Source: Candidatus Bilophila faecipullorum (lineage in GTDB: Bacteria; Desulfobacterota; Desulfovibrionia; Desulfovibrionales; Desulfovibrionaceae). From it: DNA of 64,000 nucleotides. Position numbers and translations under genes: made by a program. Every line of letters starts with the position of its first letter. Positions within the stretch are counted from its first letter, which is position 1. The DNA is taken from NCBI GenBank assembly GCA_944326695.1, contig CALVEZ010000017.1:1-64000 (forward strand), given 5' to 3'. The notes under the pieces are model-generated. The model searched no databases and had not been told where the DNA came from. It saw nothing but the letters and a program-made list of their open reading frames with translations. Of this stretch, positions 16,903 through 28,210 are shown piece by piece.

Positions 16903-18098
16903 CTCCTTTCCCGACATGGATGAAACTTGCGACTTCTCTACAATCTTTTCTGCATGACTCTGCCTCAAAACATTTACTTCGATTTGTATTGAAGTCCTTG
17001 GGTAAGACCTGCATCTGCATAAAACGCATGTTAATTCAAACAATATACAATGTATTATCCTTATGCTCTTCAAAAGATATAATTGTTTTTTTGAAATCAT
17101 CAACAAGTTATGAATATTGCAATTTGTATTGTGTATATAAAAAAATGAATATTAAAAACTACTGCATCTGGATAGATAGCAGTAAATACTATAGCATATC
17201 AACATTATGGACTATTGCGCATGCAAAAATTATTTTGCTTGACCAATCATCAAAAATTCTTAGCAACATTATTATTTCTAAAGATACAATTGTTATTCAG
17301 TTATGGCACAGTGGAGGATTGTATAAAAAAGTTGGATTTGATGCATTTCGTAGAGGATATGACTATCAAAGTGAATACAAAAGAGTTCAGCGTATCCACG
17401 GACAGATTAATTATTTTGTCATTTCTGACAGCAAACTTATACAATATTATGCAAATGCATTCAATCTCAAAAATGAACAGATCATACCGTTAGGATTAGC
17501 CAGAACAGATTTGCTTTATCAGTGTGATAAACAGGAAGTCAAAAATCGATTTTATGAACTCCATCCTGAGGTCAAAGGAAAAAAAATTCTTCTTTACGCG
17601 CCCACCTTCAGAACAACGCAAAAAACAAGAACTTGTGACAATAACTTGATTGATATTAACATCTTAAATAGTCAACTTGGACAAGAATGGTGTTTTATAT
17701 TTAAAGTTCATCCTACATTAATTGATAAAATATCTATAGAAAATGGGTGGATTGATATTTCTAAATATAGTTACGATGAATCTATATTGCTTTCTGATGC
17801 ACTTATTACAGATTATTCATCAATATTATTTGATTTCTCTATTACAGAAAATCCTATTTTTTTATATTTACCAGATATTAATGAATACACGACAACTGAA
17901 CGTATGCTGTATGTTAAACCTGAAAATCTTGTTTCAGAAAAAAATGTTGCATACAACCATACTGAACTAATATCAATAATATTAAATAATAATCAAAATT
18001 CAAACTATATATTCAAAAATTATATGAGTTCATGTGACGGTAACAGTTCATTACGTATTGTAGATTTTATAGAGCAAGTTTATAGGAGAAAGAAATGA
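16899..18098 (+). CDS. CDP-glycerol/CDP-ribitol phosphotransferase-like protein
   Basis: This 399-aa protein of the TagB/TagF-type (Glyphos_transf) family has the catalytic stretch WHSGGLYKKVGFD near residue 135, PLGLARTDLLY, LLYAPTFRTT and the nucleotide-binding ALITDYSSILFDF. These enzymes move a polyol-phosphate from a CDP donor to an acceptor, building phosphodiester polymers. Start 16899 has AAGGAGG at 5 bases. The coding sequence is very AT-rich, unlike the kps genes, pointing to horizontal acquisition of the polymer block. It overlaps the cytidylyltransferase gene by four bases. Glycerol or ribitol specificity cannot be told. Confidence 0.85.
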   Translation: MTPFPTWMKLATSLQSFLHDSASKHLLRFVLKSLGKTCICIKRMLIQTIYNVLSLCSSKDIIVFLKSSTSYEYCNLYCVYKKMNIKNYCIWIDSSKYYSISTLWTIAHAKIILLDQSSKILSNIIISKDTIVIQLWHSGGLYKKVGFDAFRRGYDYQSEYKRVQRIHGQINYFVISDSKLIQYYANAFNLKNEQIIPLGLARTDLLYQCDKQEVKNRFYELHPEVKGKKILLYAPTFRTTQKTRTCDNNLIDINILNSQLGQEWCFIFKVHPTLIDKISIENGWIDISKYSYDESILLSDALITDYSSILFDFSITENPIFLYLPDINEYTTTERMLYVKPENLVSEKNVAYNHTELISIILNNNQNSNYIFKNYMSSCDGNSSLRIVDFIEQVYRRKK

Positions 18099-18814
18099 TA
18101 GCTGCTCTTATTTTTGCTGGTGGTACAGGTGTTAGGATGCATACAACAGGAATACCAAAACAATTTTTAAAAATATATGGTAAACCTATTATTGCTTATA
18201 CAATAGAACATTTTCAAAATCATCATCTTATTGATAAAATTATCGTTGTTTCTGTCAGTACACATCTAAATCTCATGGAAGAGCTTGTCAGATACTATAG
18301 ACTGACAAAAGTTTCAAATATTGTTGCTGGCGGAAAGACAGGTCAGGAATCTATCTGGAATGGCCTAAAGGTCATCAAAGAATTTACGGATGACGACGAC
18401 ATTGTACTCATTCACGACGGTGTACGTCCTGTTATCACAGAGCAACTGATCACCGATAATATTGAAAGCGTTCGCAAACACGGAAACGGTATTTCCGCAT
18501 GCTTTGCCTGGGAAACGATTTGTCAGGCAGAAAAGCCGCACGTTATTGGTCATGTCTTGCCTCGGCAAAAATGCCTGTTAGCTAAGGCACCGCAGTCGTT
18601 CAAGATTAGGGAGATTGTTGAAGCGCACATGAAAGCAATGAGTGATGGAGTAACTTCTGAGGTGGACTCTGCCTCCCTTATGAGCCATTACGGACATACT
18701 CTACATTATGTACCATGTGATCCAAGTAATATAAAAATCACGAATCCTGTTGATTTTTACTTGTTTAAGGGCATGCTTGCAGCACAAGAATCTATGCAGA
18801 TTATTGGATTATAG
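18095..18814 (+). CDS. IspD/TarI family cytidylyltransferase
   Basis: This 239-aa cytidylyltransferase has the CTP-binding loop FAGGTGVRM and PKQFL (residues 8-25), then HDGVRPVI near residue 108 and TSEVDSASLM. The HDGVRP form is closer to TarI-type ribitol-5-phosphate enzymes than to IspD (HDAARP), and the neighbours are polyol phosphotransferases. It therefore probably makes CDP-ribitol or a related CDP-polyol for the capsule. Housekeeping IspD is the alternative, less likely in this position. No TarJ-type dehydrogenase is present in the block. Confidence 0.75.
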   Translation: MIAALIFAGGTGVRMHTTGIPKQFLKIYGKPIIAYTIEHFQNHHLIDKIIVVSVSTHLNLMEELVRYYRLTKVSNIVAGGKTGQESIWNGLKVIKEFTDDDDIVLIHDGVRPVITEQLITDNIESVRKHGNGISACFAWETICQAEKPHVIGHVLPRQKCLLAKAPQSFKIREIVEAHMKAMSDGVTSEVDSASLMSHYGHTLHYVPCDPSNIKITNPVDFYLFKGMLAAQESMQIIGL

Positions 18815-18826
18815 TGAGGAAATATA

Positions 18827-21187
18827 ATGAAATTTTTCAATTTATTCAGATTGCATCAAACGGATAATATAAAGACTAAAAATATTAATAAAAAAAGAGC
18901 AGATACTAAAAAGATTTCTGAAGTCAAAAAAGGAAATGAAGCAAAAAGGATTGCTGAAGCTAAAAAACTTGCTGAATTCAAAAAGGGATTTGACGACTTT
19001 ACAAGTATTATTTCACATAATCCTATCGGAGATAGTAGAGTCATTATTGAAAGTACAATTTGCCAACTCAAAAATATTTTTGCAAACACTAAAAACAAAA
19101 AAATCGGATTCGTTGTATTTGCAACGAAAAACTATCTCTCATCCGATTTTATTGAATCTGTTAAGTCATATGCAAGGGAAGGCATAAGAATTGTTTTTGT
19201 TATTGATAGAACCGTAAAGAATAATAAATCTGTCAATGATGCGTTATCTCAATTCAAACTAAACCAATGTATTAGTATTTTTCATTTTTCAAGAAGCATC
19301 TCCACTCTGGAGCGAATGAGCATCGCATTGGCCTCCCTCGGTACTGAGTACGCAGTTTTCTTTACCATGAAAGATACAGCCAATCGTAGGTCACTCATCA
19401 CCTATCTGAATAAAGTGATTACGGATTCCAGTACGCCGGTTGTTTTGCATACCTCGTTGAATCTTGCCGAACTGCGTCAAAATTTTTTGCGGGAACCAGC
19501 TATCAGTGCGTTGAGCGGAGGCATTTTCAAGACTTCCTTTTTACAGTCCAAACTCAAAAAGATTGAGGGAGATTGGGATTTCTGGGTTCCACACATTTTG
19601 TTCAACCATATCGAAGATAATGATATCACTTTGATCAATTCCATGCGACGCTATTGGAATGTCAATGAACCATCTCAAATAAGCATTCCTGACTTGGGAT
19701 ATCTCTGTAGGGATATGGCGAAGCTGGCACATTCATCCGTGACAGCTCATGAAACCTTACGAAATATCATCAATCAATTCTCGCTATGTTTAAATAACAT
19801 TATCAAGTCTAAGAATTTCACTGAAACAAAACTTAGTTATATCGCTTCAGGTGCTGCATTACTTGTTGCCTCATTATATAATGTTTTTTCAAAAGATGAA
19901 TATAGGGATATACTCTATCAGTTTTCTAGTATTTTCAATTTCGATACAATTCTTAAAAATGAAAATATTCATAAAATACACGCTAATATTGTTAAAAATG
20001 TCATAGAATTAAAAAATAATACAGTTGCTGTTGTTGAAACTGATTTCATGGAAGATTTGAAAACATGTTTTGTTCCATTCTTGAAGAAAGAATATGAAGT
20101 AATTTATATATCAAAACCACAGTATTACGATTATCATTTTTTCTATTGTATGGTTATGCGTGCTATTATCCAGCCAGCTCAATATATTGTGACATCCAAT
20201 GATATGCATAGGTATATCACGTCTGGTAAAACAACTTTAACTCTTTGGCATGGCAGCGGGATGCTGAAAGAAATTGCTTCCCCTGACCGCAAGAAATATC
20301 CGATGGACTACCTTGTCACATCCTCTGAATCCTGCGTGTTGCCGTGGTCAAAACAGTTCGGAGTGGCGGAACGCAATGTGCTGCCTTTTGGACAGGTGCA
20401 GACAGATATCATGTTTGACAAAGAGTTCGCGATGTCCACCAAAGCCCAACTCTACAAGGAATACAACATCCCGAATGGCTCGAAAATTATATTTTTTGCA
20501 CCAACCTTCAGAATTGCCAAGCCCGGTGCCGTTCCTAGCAAATATTATGATTTTCAGATGGATATTGAAGCGCTATCCGAAAAGCTGGCTGAGTGCGGGG
20601 CCTATCTGATTACCAAAAGGCACCATGTGTTCTCTCATATACTTTTAGATAAAGGCATTGATGCATCGGGCGTACATCCGTCGAAAAATGGGCATTTCAT
20701 CGTCGATGAATCTCACAATTTCCAAGAACTTATTAGCGCAGCAGATGTGTTCATCACAGACTATTCTTCTGGTCTTTTTTACGCCGTAGTCCGAAATATG
20801 CCACTTGTGCTGTACGCCCCCGATATCGAGGACTACAAAACTGGTCCCAATGGCTTCATGGTCAAATATCCTGAAGAGATGGCTGGGGTATTCGTCGGCA
20901 AGCCGGATATAGACGCCTTTATGAAGGCTATCGACGATGCGGTGGATGATGTTTCCTCCGAACGATATGTACGCTTCAAGGAAAAACATGTCGCCGCCTG
21001 CGATGGCCATGTAGCGGAAAGGCTGATGCGTTATCTGGAAACTTGGGACGGTACCCAATTCACTAATATTTTTGCAAAACCAGAAGATGAAATTCTTGAA
21101 TCCACCGAAGCCCCACTATCGGATGAACAGGTGCAGAGTCCGGAACAGACAAACGCCGCCCTGCTGGAAGGAGGAAAAAATGCATAA
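18827..21187 (+). CDS. Large teichoic-acid-type polymerase (CDP-polyol phosphotransferase)
   Basis: This is a 786-aa protein. A lysine/glutamate-rich coiled segment (residues 20-55, repeats of KKxxEAKK type) leads into an alpha/beta domain. The C-terminal 330 residues form a Glyphos_transf domain with LTLWHGSGMLKEIASP, FFAPTFRIAK, KRHHVFSH and VFITDYSSGLFYAV. Length and layout resemble TagF/TarF-like polymerases with an extra N-terminal module. It should elongate the phosphodiester backbone together with the 399-aa paralogue. GC content varies inside the gene: the N-terminal half is AT-rich and the catalytic end more balanced, suggesting mosaic origin. Confidence 0.82.
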   Translation: MKFFNLFRLHQTDNIKTKNINKKRADTKKISEVKKGNEAKRIAEAKKLAEFKKGFDDFTSIISHNPIGDSRVIIESTICQLKNIFANTKNKKIGFVVFATKNYLSSDFIESVKSYAREGIRIVFVIDRTVKNNKSVNDALSQFKLNQCISIFHFSRSISTLERMSIALASLGTEYAVFFTMKDTANRRSLITYLNKVITDSSTPVVLHTSLNLAELRQNFLREPAISALSGGIFKTSFLQSKLKKIEGDWDFWVPHILFNHIEDNDITLINSMRRYWNVNEPSQISIPDLGYLCRDMAKLAHSSVTAHETLRNIINQFSLCLNNIIKSKNFTETKLSYIASGAALLVASLYNVFSKDEYRDILYQFSSIFNFDTILKNENIHKIHANIVKNVIELKNNTVAVVETDFMEDLKTCFVPFLKKEYEVIYISKPQYYDYHFFYCMVMRAIIQPAQYIVTSNDMHRYITSGKTTLTLWHGSGMLKEIASPDRKKYPMDYLVTSSESCVLPWSKQFGVAERNVLPFGQVQTDIMFDKEFAMSTKAQLYKEYNIPNGSKIIFFAPTFRIAKPGAVPSKYYDFQMDIEALSEKLAECGAYLITKRHHVFSHILLDKGIDASGVHPSKNGHFIVDESHNFQELISAADVFITDYSSGLFYAVVRNMPLVLYAPDIEDYKTGPNGFMVKYPEEMAGVFVGKPDIDAFMKAIDDAVDDVSSERYVRFKEKHVAACDGHVAERLMRYLETWDGTQFTNIFAKPEDEILESTEAPLSDEQVQSPEQTNAALLEGGKNA

Positions 21188-22241
21188 ATTGTGGAACAAT
21201 GAATCTCCTGTTCTTGTCGAGGATTTGCAATATATCTCCTCTGATTCCGTCATCCCCTGGAACAAGCTGGACGGCAAAAAAATTCTGATAACGGGAGCAA
21301 CCGGCCTTATCGGTTCCCTGCTGGTCAAAGCATTGCTGTATGCTGCGGAATCCAAAAACCTTAACCTGACGGTGATGGCGTTCGTACGCAATATCGCTAA
21401 AGCAGAACGAGTATTCAAGGCTGAATTGGAATTAAAGAATACGCTGCTGCAATTTGTAGAAAACGATGTCTGTTCAACATTCTGTTCAGATCTGCATGCA
21501 GATTACATTATCCATACAGCATCTCCAACAGCTTCCATTGATTTTGTAGAAAAACCTGTAGACACTATTCTGACAACTTTTTGCGGTACATGGAATCTTT
21601 TAGAACTTGCCAAAGAGTGTGGCTGCCAAGGTTTTGTATATCTGTCATCAATGGAAATATATGGAAAACTTGCACATGAAAATGCTTCTGAGGATGATTC
21701 GGGATATATAAATCCTCTTGTTATACGCAATAGTTACCCACAGGCAAAACGTATTGCGGAATCTCTTTGTGCCGCATACGCCTCGCAATACGGCGTTCAA
21801 GCAAACATTGTGCGCCTGACGTTGACATTTGGTCCAGGTGTTTCCCAAGATGACAATCGGGTATTCATGCAGTTTGCACGTTCAATCAAAAATGGGAAGG
21901 ACATCGTCCTTCACACTCAAGGCAGAACGAAAAGAGACTACCTTTATACCGCTGATGCGGTACGTGGTATTTTATCTGTTTTACTTTTAGGTAATAAAGG
22001 TGAAGCATATAATTTATCGAATCCTGATACATATATTAGCATTTATGATATGGCTCAATTATGTGCATCTTTATCTCATAAAAAAATAAATGTTACGTTT
22101 GAATGTTCACCAGAAAAACAAAATATTTATAGCCCTGATTTAAAAATAAATCTTGATATAAACAAAATAAATGAACTAAATAAGTTTGAAAAAATACCTT
22201 TAAAAATTATGTTTGAACGTATGCTTGAATATATGGAATAA
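21180..22241 (+). CDS. NAD-dependent epimerase/dehydratase (extended SDR)
   Basis: This is a 353-aa protein. Start 21180 has GGAGG at 5 bases and overlaps the previous gene by 8. The Rossmann motif is KILITGATGLIGS (residues 34-46). The active-site strand reads VYLSSMEIYGK, with SYPQAKR as YxxxK, and RDYLYTADAVRG is typical of UDP-sugar epimerases and decarboxylases. It probably makes the sugar nucleotide for the polymer; the exact reaction is not assignable. The 3' end becomes strongly AT-rich. Confidence 0.82.
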   Translation: MHKLWNNESPVLVEDLQYISSDSVIPWNKLDGKKILITGATGLIGSLLVKALLYAAESKNLNLTVMAFVRNIAKAERVFKAELELKNTLLQFVENDVCSTFCSDLHADYIIHTASPTASIDFVEKPVDTILTTFCGTWNLLELAKECGCQGFVYLSSMEIYGKLAHENASEDDSGYINPLVIRNSYPQAKRIAESLCAAYASQYGVQANIVRLTLTFGPGVSQDDNRVFMQFARSIKNGKDIVLHTQGRTKRDYLYTADAVRGILSVLLLGNKGEAYNLSNPDTYISIYDMAQLCASLSHKKINVTFECSPEKQNIYSPDLKINLDINKINELNKFEKIPLKIMFERMLEYME

Positions 22242-22300
22242 GTCATCAAATCTTATTTTTATTTTAATAAATTGTAATTTCTACAAACATAGGAGGTTGT

Positions 22301-23722
<1,422 letters not shown>

Positions 23723-23756
23723 AAATACAATATAAAAACCAAGGAAGGACATATTT

Positions 23757-24191
23757 ATGTTTGCAATGGTTATATTTATAGGTATTTTATCTTTTATATG
23801 CCTCCTTGTTTTTATTTTTCATATTGCCCCATATATCAGTGACAACTATACATCAAACATTCCAGTTACATGTTGTAAATATATAAAATACCATAAAATA
23901 ATATCAACATTTATTGCCGTATTAGGCTTATTAATTTATATATTCTATGCATACATAACAAATTATCAAACAAATATTATTGAACCTAAAAAAACTCCAG
24001 AAGGAACTATACAAAAAGATAATGCTCCGCAAACCTCAAATACTATTCTAAAGCAACATCAAAAGAGTGGAAGCTCACCCCCACATGCACGACCAATCTC
24101 AGACAGCGATATCATAGGCCCCTCTAACACTTCAACTCCATCAAGGTTATCGACGGACACACCACAAGGAGCTATCAATGACCACAGATAA
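23757..24191 (+). CDS. Hypothetical membrane protein
   Basis: This 144-aa protein follows AAGGAAGG. Two hydrophobic segments (residues 2-25 and about 55-75) are followed by a Ser/Thr/Pro-rich, presumably non-cytoplasmic tail (about 80-144). No family was recognised. It overlaps the next small secreted-protein gene by 14 bases, so the two are likely a pair. It lies inside the polymer-specific block, between the GT8 gene and kpsC. Confidence 0.6.
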   Translation: MFAMVIFIGILSFICLLVFIFHIAPYISDNYTSNIPVTCCKYIKYHKIISTFIAVLGLLIYIFYAYITNYQTNIIEPKKTPEGTIQKDNAPQTSNTILKQHQKSGSSPPHARPISDSDIIGPSNTSTPSRLSTDTPQGAINDHR

Positions 24192-24792
24192 CCAATCTCG
24201 CAGGATTATTATTTTAACATTTTTATTTTTTGTTACTTTTGTTTGTTTTGCACCATTGACGATAGCTGCTCCTACAGCACCACAAAAATATACATATGGA
24301 TTTAAGTTATATCAATATAACTTAGAACCCGGCGACTCTGTTGCCGACAATCCAATCCCCAAAGCTGAACTTGGTTCTTTTGTCGCCAAAAAATCAGAAT
24401 TTACATACAGAGAAGTGGAAAAAATTATTGGAATCCCTATCAATACAGCGCGTTTATACAGGGCAATGGGTTATTTAAATGTCAAAGAACCAGGTTCATA
24501 TACAATCATAACAACTTCAAAAGGGCATAGTAAATATGGGTGCATTTTTGTAAATAAAAAATTAGCTATAAGTAATCGTAATTCACCTTTTGTAGTAACA
24601 GCACCTGTTTATTTTAGTGAACCTGGATGTTATGAAGTAGATATCCGAATATATGATTTTATAAATCGTGATTTAGTCGTACCTAATGGATATTCTTACA
24701 CACCCCATGCAACATTTAATTTTCTTATTAAAACACCCGATAATGACGGTCCTCAACCTGCACATAAAGTCCTCTTGCTTCCTCTACGGTAG
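24178..24792 (+). CDS. Secreted hypothetical protein, possible beta-sandwich fold
   Basis: This 204-aa protein has a signal peptide (ILTFLFFVTFVCFAPLTIAA). The mature part contains GSYTIITTSKGHSKYGC, IFVNKKL and FSEPGCYEVDIRIYDF. That order of strands resembles PA14-type or similar carbohydrate-binding beta sandwiches, a weak inference. Secreted proteins are unusual inside a capsule polymer block. It may bind or modify the polymer at the cell surface. It ends 38 bases before kpsC. Confidence 0.6.
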   Translation: MTTDNQSRRIIILTFLFFVTFVCFAPLTIAAPTAPQKYTYGFKLYQYNLEPGDSVADNPIPKAELGSFVAKKSEFTYREVEKIIGIPINTARLYRAMGYLNVKEPGSYTIITTSKGHSKYGCIFVNKKLAISNRNSPFVVTAPVYFSEPGCYEVDIRIYDFINRDLVVPNGYSYTPHATFNFLIKTPDNDGPQPAHKVLLLPLR

Positions 24793-24830
24793 CCTTGCAA
24801 TGCTTTCAAGACAAAGAATATTTGAGAAGT

Positions 24831-26840
24831 ATGAAAACCGCTTTTTCCAGAAAACTGCGCAATATTCCCTATTTGTATGTTTTTTTGATAGCCCCTGACA
24901 ACGATGCCCCCTGCGTTATTGGCTGGGGCCACAAGACCACAGCGGACAAGGCCCGTCGCTACGCCGCCCGGAATAATCTCCCTTACATTGCGCTTGAGGA
25001 CGGCTTCCTGCGCTCCCTTGACCTGAGCTGCAAGGGGGCGCAGCCACTCTCTCTGGTCGTGGACCATACGGGCATTTACTATGACGCCGGAGAGCCGTCC
25101 GACCTGGAGAACCTTCTCAATGCTTCCGGGTGGGAAACGCCGGAGCTGATGGATTCCGCCCGGTGCGCCATGCGGGACATCATTCGGCATAATCTGAGCA
25201 AGTACAGCCACGCTCCCGATGCGCCGCAAGGTCTGTGGGAGGCAACGCCGACTCCTCGTGTACTGGTTCTCGACCAGACTGTGGGCGACGCCAGCGTCAC
25301 ACTGGGCGGTGCAGACGAGGCCACGTTTCAGGCCATGTTGGAAGAAGTCTTGACTACATACCCGCTTTCCCATGTCCGGGTAAAAACACATCCGGATGTC
25401 ATTGCAGGAAAAAAACGCGGCTATCTTCGTGACTATGCCGCCGGGCACAGCGTACAGGTCATTGCGGAAGATTATGCGCCGCTCTCCCTGCTGGCCGGTG
25501 TGGATGTGGTGTACACGGTCACGTCCCAGATGGGCTTTGAGGCCCTCATGCTCGGCAAGGAAGTCCATTGCTTCGGCATGCCATTCTATGCCGGATGGGG
25601 GCTGACCAGAGACAGGCAGACCTGCCCACGCCGCCAGCGGAAACGGAGCCTTGAGGAAATCTTTGCCGCCGCCTACCTGCTGTATGCCCGCTATGTAAAT
25701 CCTATACGGGGCGGGCGCTGTGACATCCATGACGCTATCAGCCTGCTGGCCGAACAGCGAAAGCAGAATGAGCGCAACCGCCGCTTCCATGCCTGTGTGG
25801 GCTTTCACTGGTGGAATCGACCTTATGCAAAAGCCTATCTTCAATCCACCGGAGGAAAAACGGAATTTTTCCGGGACGAAAAACGGGCCGTCCTTTCGGC
25901 ATGGGCCAACGGCGGGGAAATCGTCGCATGGTCATCCGGTGTGGATGCGTCGCTGCAAAAGGAATGTGACGATGCGGGAGTCACGCTGGCACGCATGGAG
26001 GACGGCTTCATCCGCTCCGTGGGGCTGGGGTCGGATTTCAACTGGCCCTACTCCCTGGTGGTGGACAGAAAGGGCATCTACTACGATCCCTCCCGGCCCA
26101 GCGAACTGGAAGACATCCTCAACACCGTGCCGGAACATCCCGACCGTACCGCGCTGCTGGAGCGGGCCGCCGCCCTGCGCTCCCTGATTCTGGAAAAGGG
26201 ACTGACCAAGTATAATACCGGCTTCCGGGCCGCTCTGCCGCCAAAGTTTCCAGAAGGAAAAAAGATTGTCCTCGTGCCGGGGCAGGTGGAAGACGACGCC
26301 TCCGTGCGCTGCGGCGGCTTCGGCATGGCCAATCTGGATTTACTGCGGGCCGTGCGGGAAGCCAGGCCGGACACCTTCATCGTCTACAAGCCGCACCCGG
26401 ATGTGGAGAGAGGAAACAGGCAAGGCGCAATTCCTGATGCCGAAGTGCTGCGCCACGCGAATATCATACTGCGCGACTTCCCTATGGGTCGTCTTCTGCC
26501 TCTGGTCCAGGAGGTACATACCCTGACTTCCCAGACCGGATTTGAGGCATTGCTGCGGGGAGTCAGGGTGTTCACCTATGGCGGGCCGTTTTATGCGGGA
26601 TGGGGGCTGACGGAAGACAGGCGGAATTTCCCCCGCCGCAAGGCCCATCTGACTCTGGATGAATTGGTGGCCGGAGTCTTGCTCCTCTATCCCTCCTACT
26701 ACGACTGGCAGACAGGGAATTTCTGCCGGGTGGAGGATGTCTGTTGCCGTCTGCTCCAGCCGGGCGGTCAGATGCGAGAGCGTGTCTGGACGCGACCTGC
26801 CTCTGCCGCGCGCAGCTTCCTGCGGAGGATTGGGCGATGA
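24831..26840 (+). CDS. kpsC: Capsule Kdo-linker glycosyltransferase KpsC
   Basis: This 669-aa protein (ATG 24831 chosen; an upstream TTG at 24795 is less likely) has the two tandem modules of KpsC. Each carries EDGFxRS (EDGFLRSLDL near residue 60; EDGFIRSVGL near 390), SLVVD..GIYYD, a VKTHPDV or YKPHPDV motif, and a TSQ-GFEALL plus FYAGWGLT end. KpsC adds beta-Kdo residues to phosphatidylglycerol-linked primer, making the conserved linker on which the capsule is built. GC content returns to the high value of the kps genes. It is coupled to kpsS by ATGA. Confidence 0.93.
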   Translation: MKTAFSRKLRNIPYLYVFLIAPDNDAPCVIGWGHKTTADKARRYAARNNLPYIALEDGFLRSLDLSCKGAQPLSLVVDHTGIYYDAGEPSDLENLLNASGWETPELMDSARCAMRDIIRHNLSKYSHAPDAPQGLWEATPTPRVLVLDQTVGDASVTLGGADEATFQAMLEEVLTTYPLSHVRVKTHPDVIAGKKRGYLRDYAAGHSVQVIAEDYAPLSLLAGVDVVYTVTSQMGFEALMLGKEVHCFGMPFYAGWGLTRDRQTCPRRQRKRSLEEIFAAAYLLYARYVNPIRGGRCDIHDAISLLAEQRKQNERNRRFHACVGFHWWNRPYAKAYLQSTGGKTEFFRDEKRAVLSAWANGGEIVAWSSGVDASLQKECDDAGVTLARMEDGFIRSVGLGSDFNWPYSLVVDRKGIYYDPSRPSELEDILNTVPEHPDRTALLERAAALRSLILEKGLTKYNTGFRAALPPKFPEGKKIVLVPGQVEDDASVRCGGFGMANLDLLRAVREARPDTFIVYKPHPDVERGNRQGAIPDAEVLRHANIILRDFPMGRLLPLVQEVHTLTSQTGFEALLRGVRVFTYGGPFYAGWGLTEDRRNFPRRKAHLTLDELVAGVLLLYPSYYDWQTGNFCRVEDVCCRLLQPGGQMRERVWTRPASAARSFLRRIGR

Positions 26841-28042
26841 ACACTCATCTCTTTCTTCAGGGGCCGCACGGTCCCTTTTTCCGACGGTTGGGGCGGGCAC
26901 TGGCACGGCGAGGGGATACGGTCATCCGCGTCAACTGCTGCGGCGGCGACGTGGTGGACTGGCCCTGGCCCCACACCCGGCTGTTCAGGAAAAAGCCCAC
27001 GGTCTGGAGCGAATGGGCTGCCCGACTCATGGATAAGGAACAGGTGACGGATCTGCATGTCTTCGGGGACTGGCGGCCATTGCACCGCGAAGCCGTCCTG
27101 CTGGCCAAAGTCCGGGGCATCCGTGTTTGGGCCTATGAGGAAGGGTATCTGCGCCCGGATTATATTACAATGGAACAGGGCGGCGTGAACGGCCTTTCCT
27201 CCCTGCCGGACACCAGAGAAGGCATGGCGGAACTTGCCGCCCGATGCCCGGACGTTCCAGAAGCCCGGAAAGTCGGCAATCCCCAGACCGTCAAGACATG
27301 GCGGGCCATCGCCCATTATGCGGGAACCATCTTTCTCTGGCCGTTTTTCCGGCACTTTCAGACACACCGCCCACAAAGCGCCAGCCGGGAAGTCTGGGGC
27401 TGGTTTCTGCGTGTGTTGAGCCGCCCCGCACGCAGAAGGCGTTCCGCTCAGGCCCTTCGGGCCGCGTACCGCTCGCATGCGCCGTACTTCCTCTTTCCCC
27501 TCCAGCTCGACGCCGACTCTCAGGTTCGCCGCTATTCGCCCTACAGCGGGATGAAGGAAGCCATCGCCTGCGTGCTGACTTCCTTTGCCCGAAGCGCCCC
27601 TGCGGATACCCATATCCTCATCCGCAATCATCCTCTGGACAACGGCCTTATCGACTATGCGGGCTTCATCGCCTCATTCGCCGCGGCCTGCGGCATCAGC
27701 GACCGGGTACACTTCATCGAGGGCGGCAAGGCGCATCAGATGATGGAAAAAAGCCTCGGCGTGGTGGTGCTAAACTCCACCATAGGGATTTCCGCCCTGC
27801 GTCAGGGCAAGCCGGTCTACTGCGTGGGCACATCCATCTACGCCATACCCGGCCTGGCGGCAAACAGCGTGGAAATGCCGCTGGATGCCTTCTGGAATAA
27901 ACCTCGTAACCCGGAAGATGTCGCACTGGCGGACTTTGAACGGGTTCTCAAGGTTCATGCCCTGGTCAACGGGAATTTCTATACCCAGGAGGGTATCAGC
28001 ACGGCCATTGACGGGATTCTGCAAAGACTGGAGGGCGATTAG
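26837..28042 (+). CDS. kpsS: Capsule Kdo-linker glycosyltransferase KpsS
   Basis: This is a 401-aa protein. The start at 26837 overlaps the kpsC stop; an upstream in-frame ATG lies within kpsC and is rejected. Typical KpsS features are FLQGPHGPFFRRLGRAL at the start, HVFGDWRPLHREA, WAYEEGYLRPDYIT, and ILIRNHPLDNG, with VVLNSTIGISAL near the C-terminus. KpsS adds the first Kdo to lysophosphatidylglycerol before KpsC. It closes the capsule locus. Confidence 0.93.
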   Translation: MNTHLFLQGPHGPFFRRLGRALARRGDTVIRVNCCGGDVVDWPWPHTRLFRKKPTVWSEWAARLMDKEQVTDLHVFGDWRPLHREAVLLAKVRGIRVWAYEEGYLRPDYITMEQGGVNGLSSLPDTREGMAELAARCPDVPEARKVGNPQTVKTWRAIAHYAGTIFLWPFFRHFQTHRPQSASREVWGWFLRVLSRPARRRRSAQALRAAYRSHAPYFLFPLQLDADSQVRRYSPYSGMKEAIACVLTSFARSAPADTHILIRNHPLDNGLIDYAGFIASFAAACGISDRVHFIEGGKAHQMMEKSLGVVVLNSTIGISALRQGKPVYCVGTSIYAIPGLAANSVEMPLDAFWNKPRNPEDVALADFERVLKVHALVNGNFYTQEGISTAIDGILQRLEGD

Positions 28043-28088
28043 GTGGGCACTTGCCAAGCCTGTGGGGAAGGCTTATATAGAAAGGGAA

Positions 28089-28204
28089 CCCCGGTTCCTG
28101 CTACCAACAGAAACCGGGGCTGGCGCGGCGCGTTACAGCGCCCCGCACGGTTGCTTGAGGTTTTTTTTTCATAGCCCCGGCCCATCGCTACAATGGGCCG
28201 GGGC
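28089..28204. terminator. Two strong hairpins after the capsule operon
   Basis: CCCCGGTT/AACCGGGG (28089-28119) is followed by a T9 run at 28161-28169 and a perfect 12-bp stem (28174-28185 with 28193-28204). Neither stem is directly followed by T on the plus strand, so classic termination is uncertain, but the region plausibly ends the kps transcript. The rest of the gap to 28629 holds only the small peptide below. Confidence 0.5.
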
Positions 28205-28210
28205 ATTCTG

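Noticed and set aside
28174..28204. Intrinsic terminator of the 23-aa peptide gene
   Set aside because: The hairpin is perfect, but on the minus strand it is followed by A rather than T, so it is not a classic terminator in that direction.
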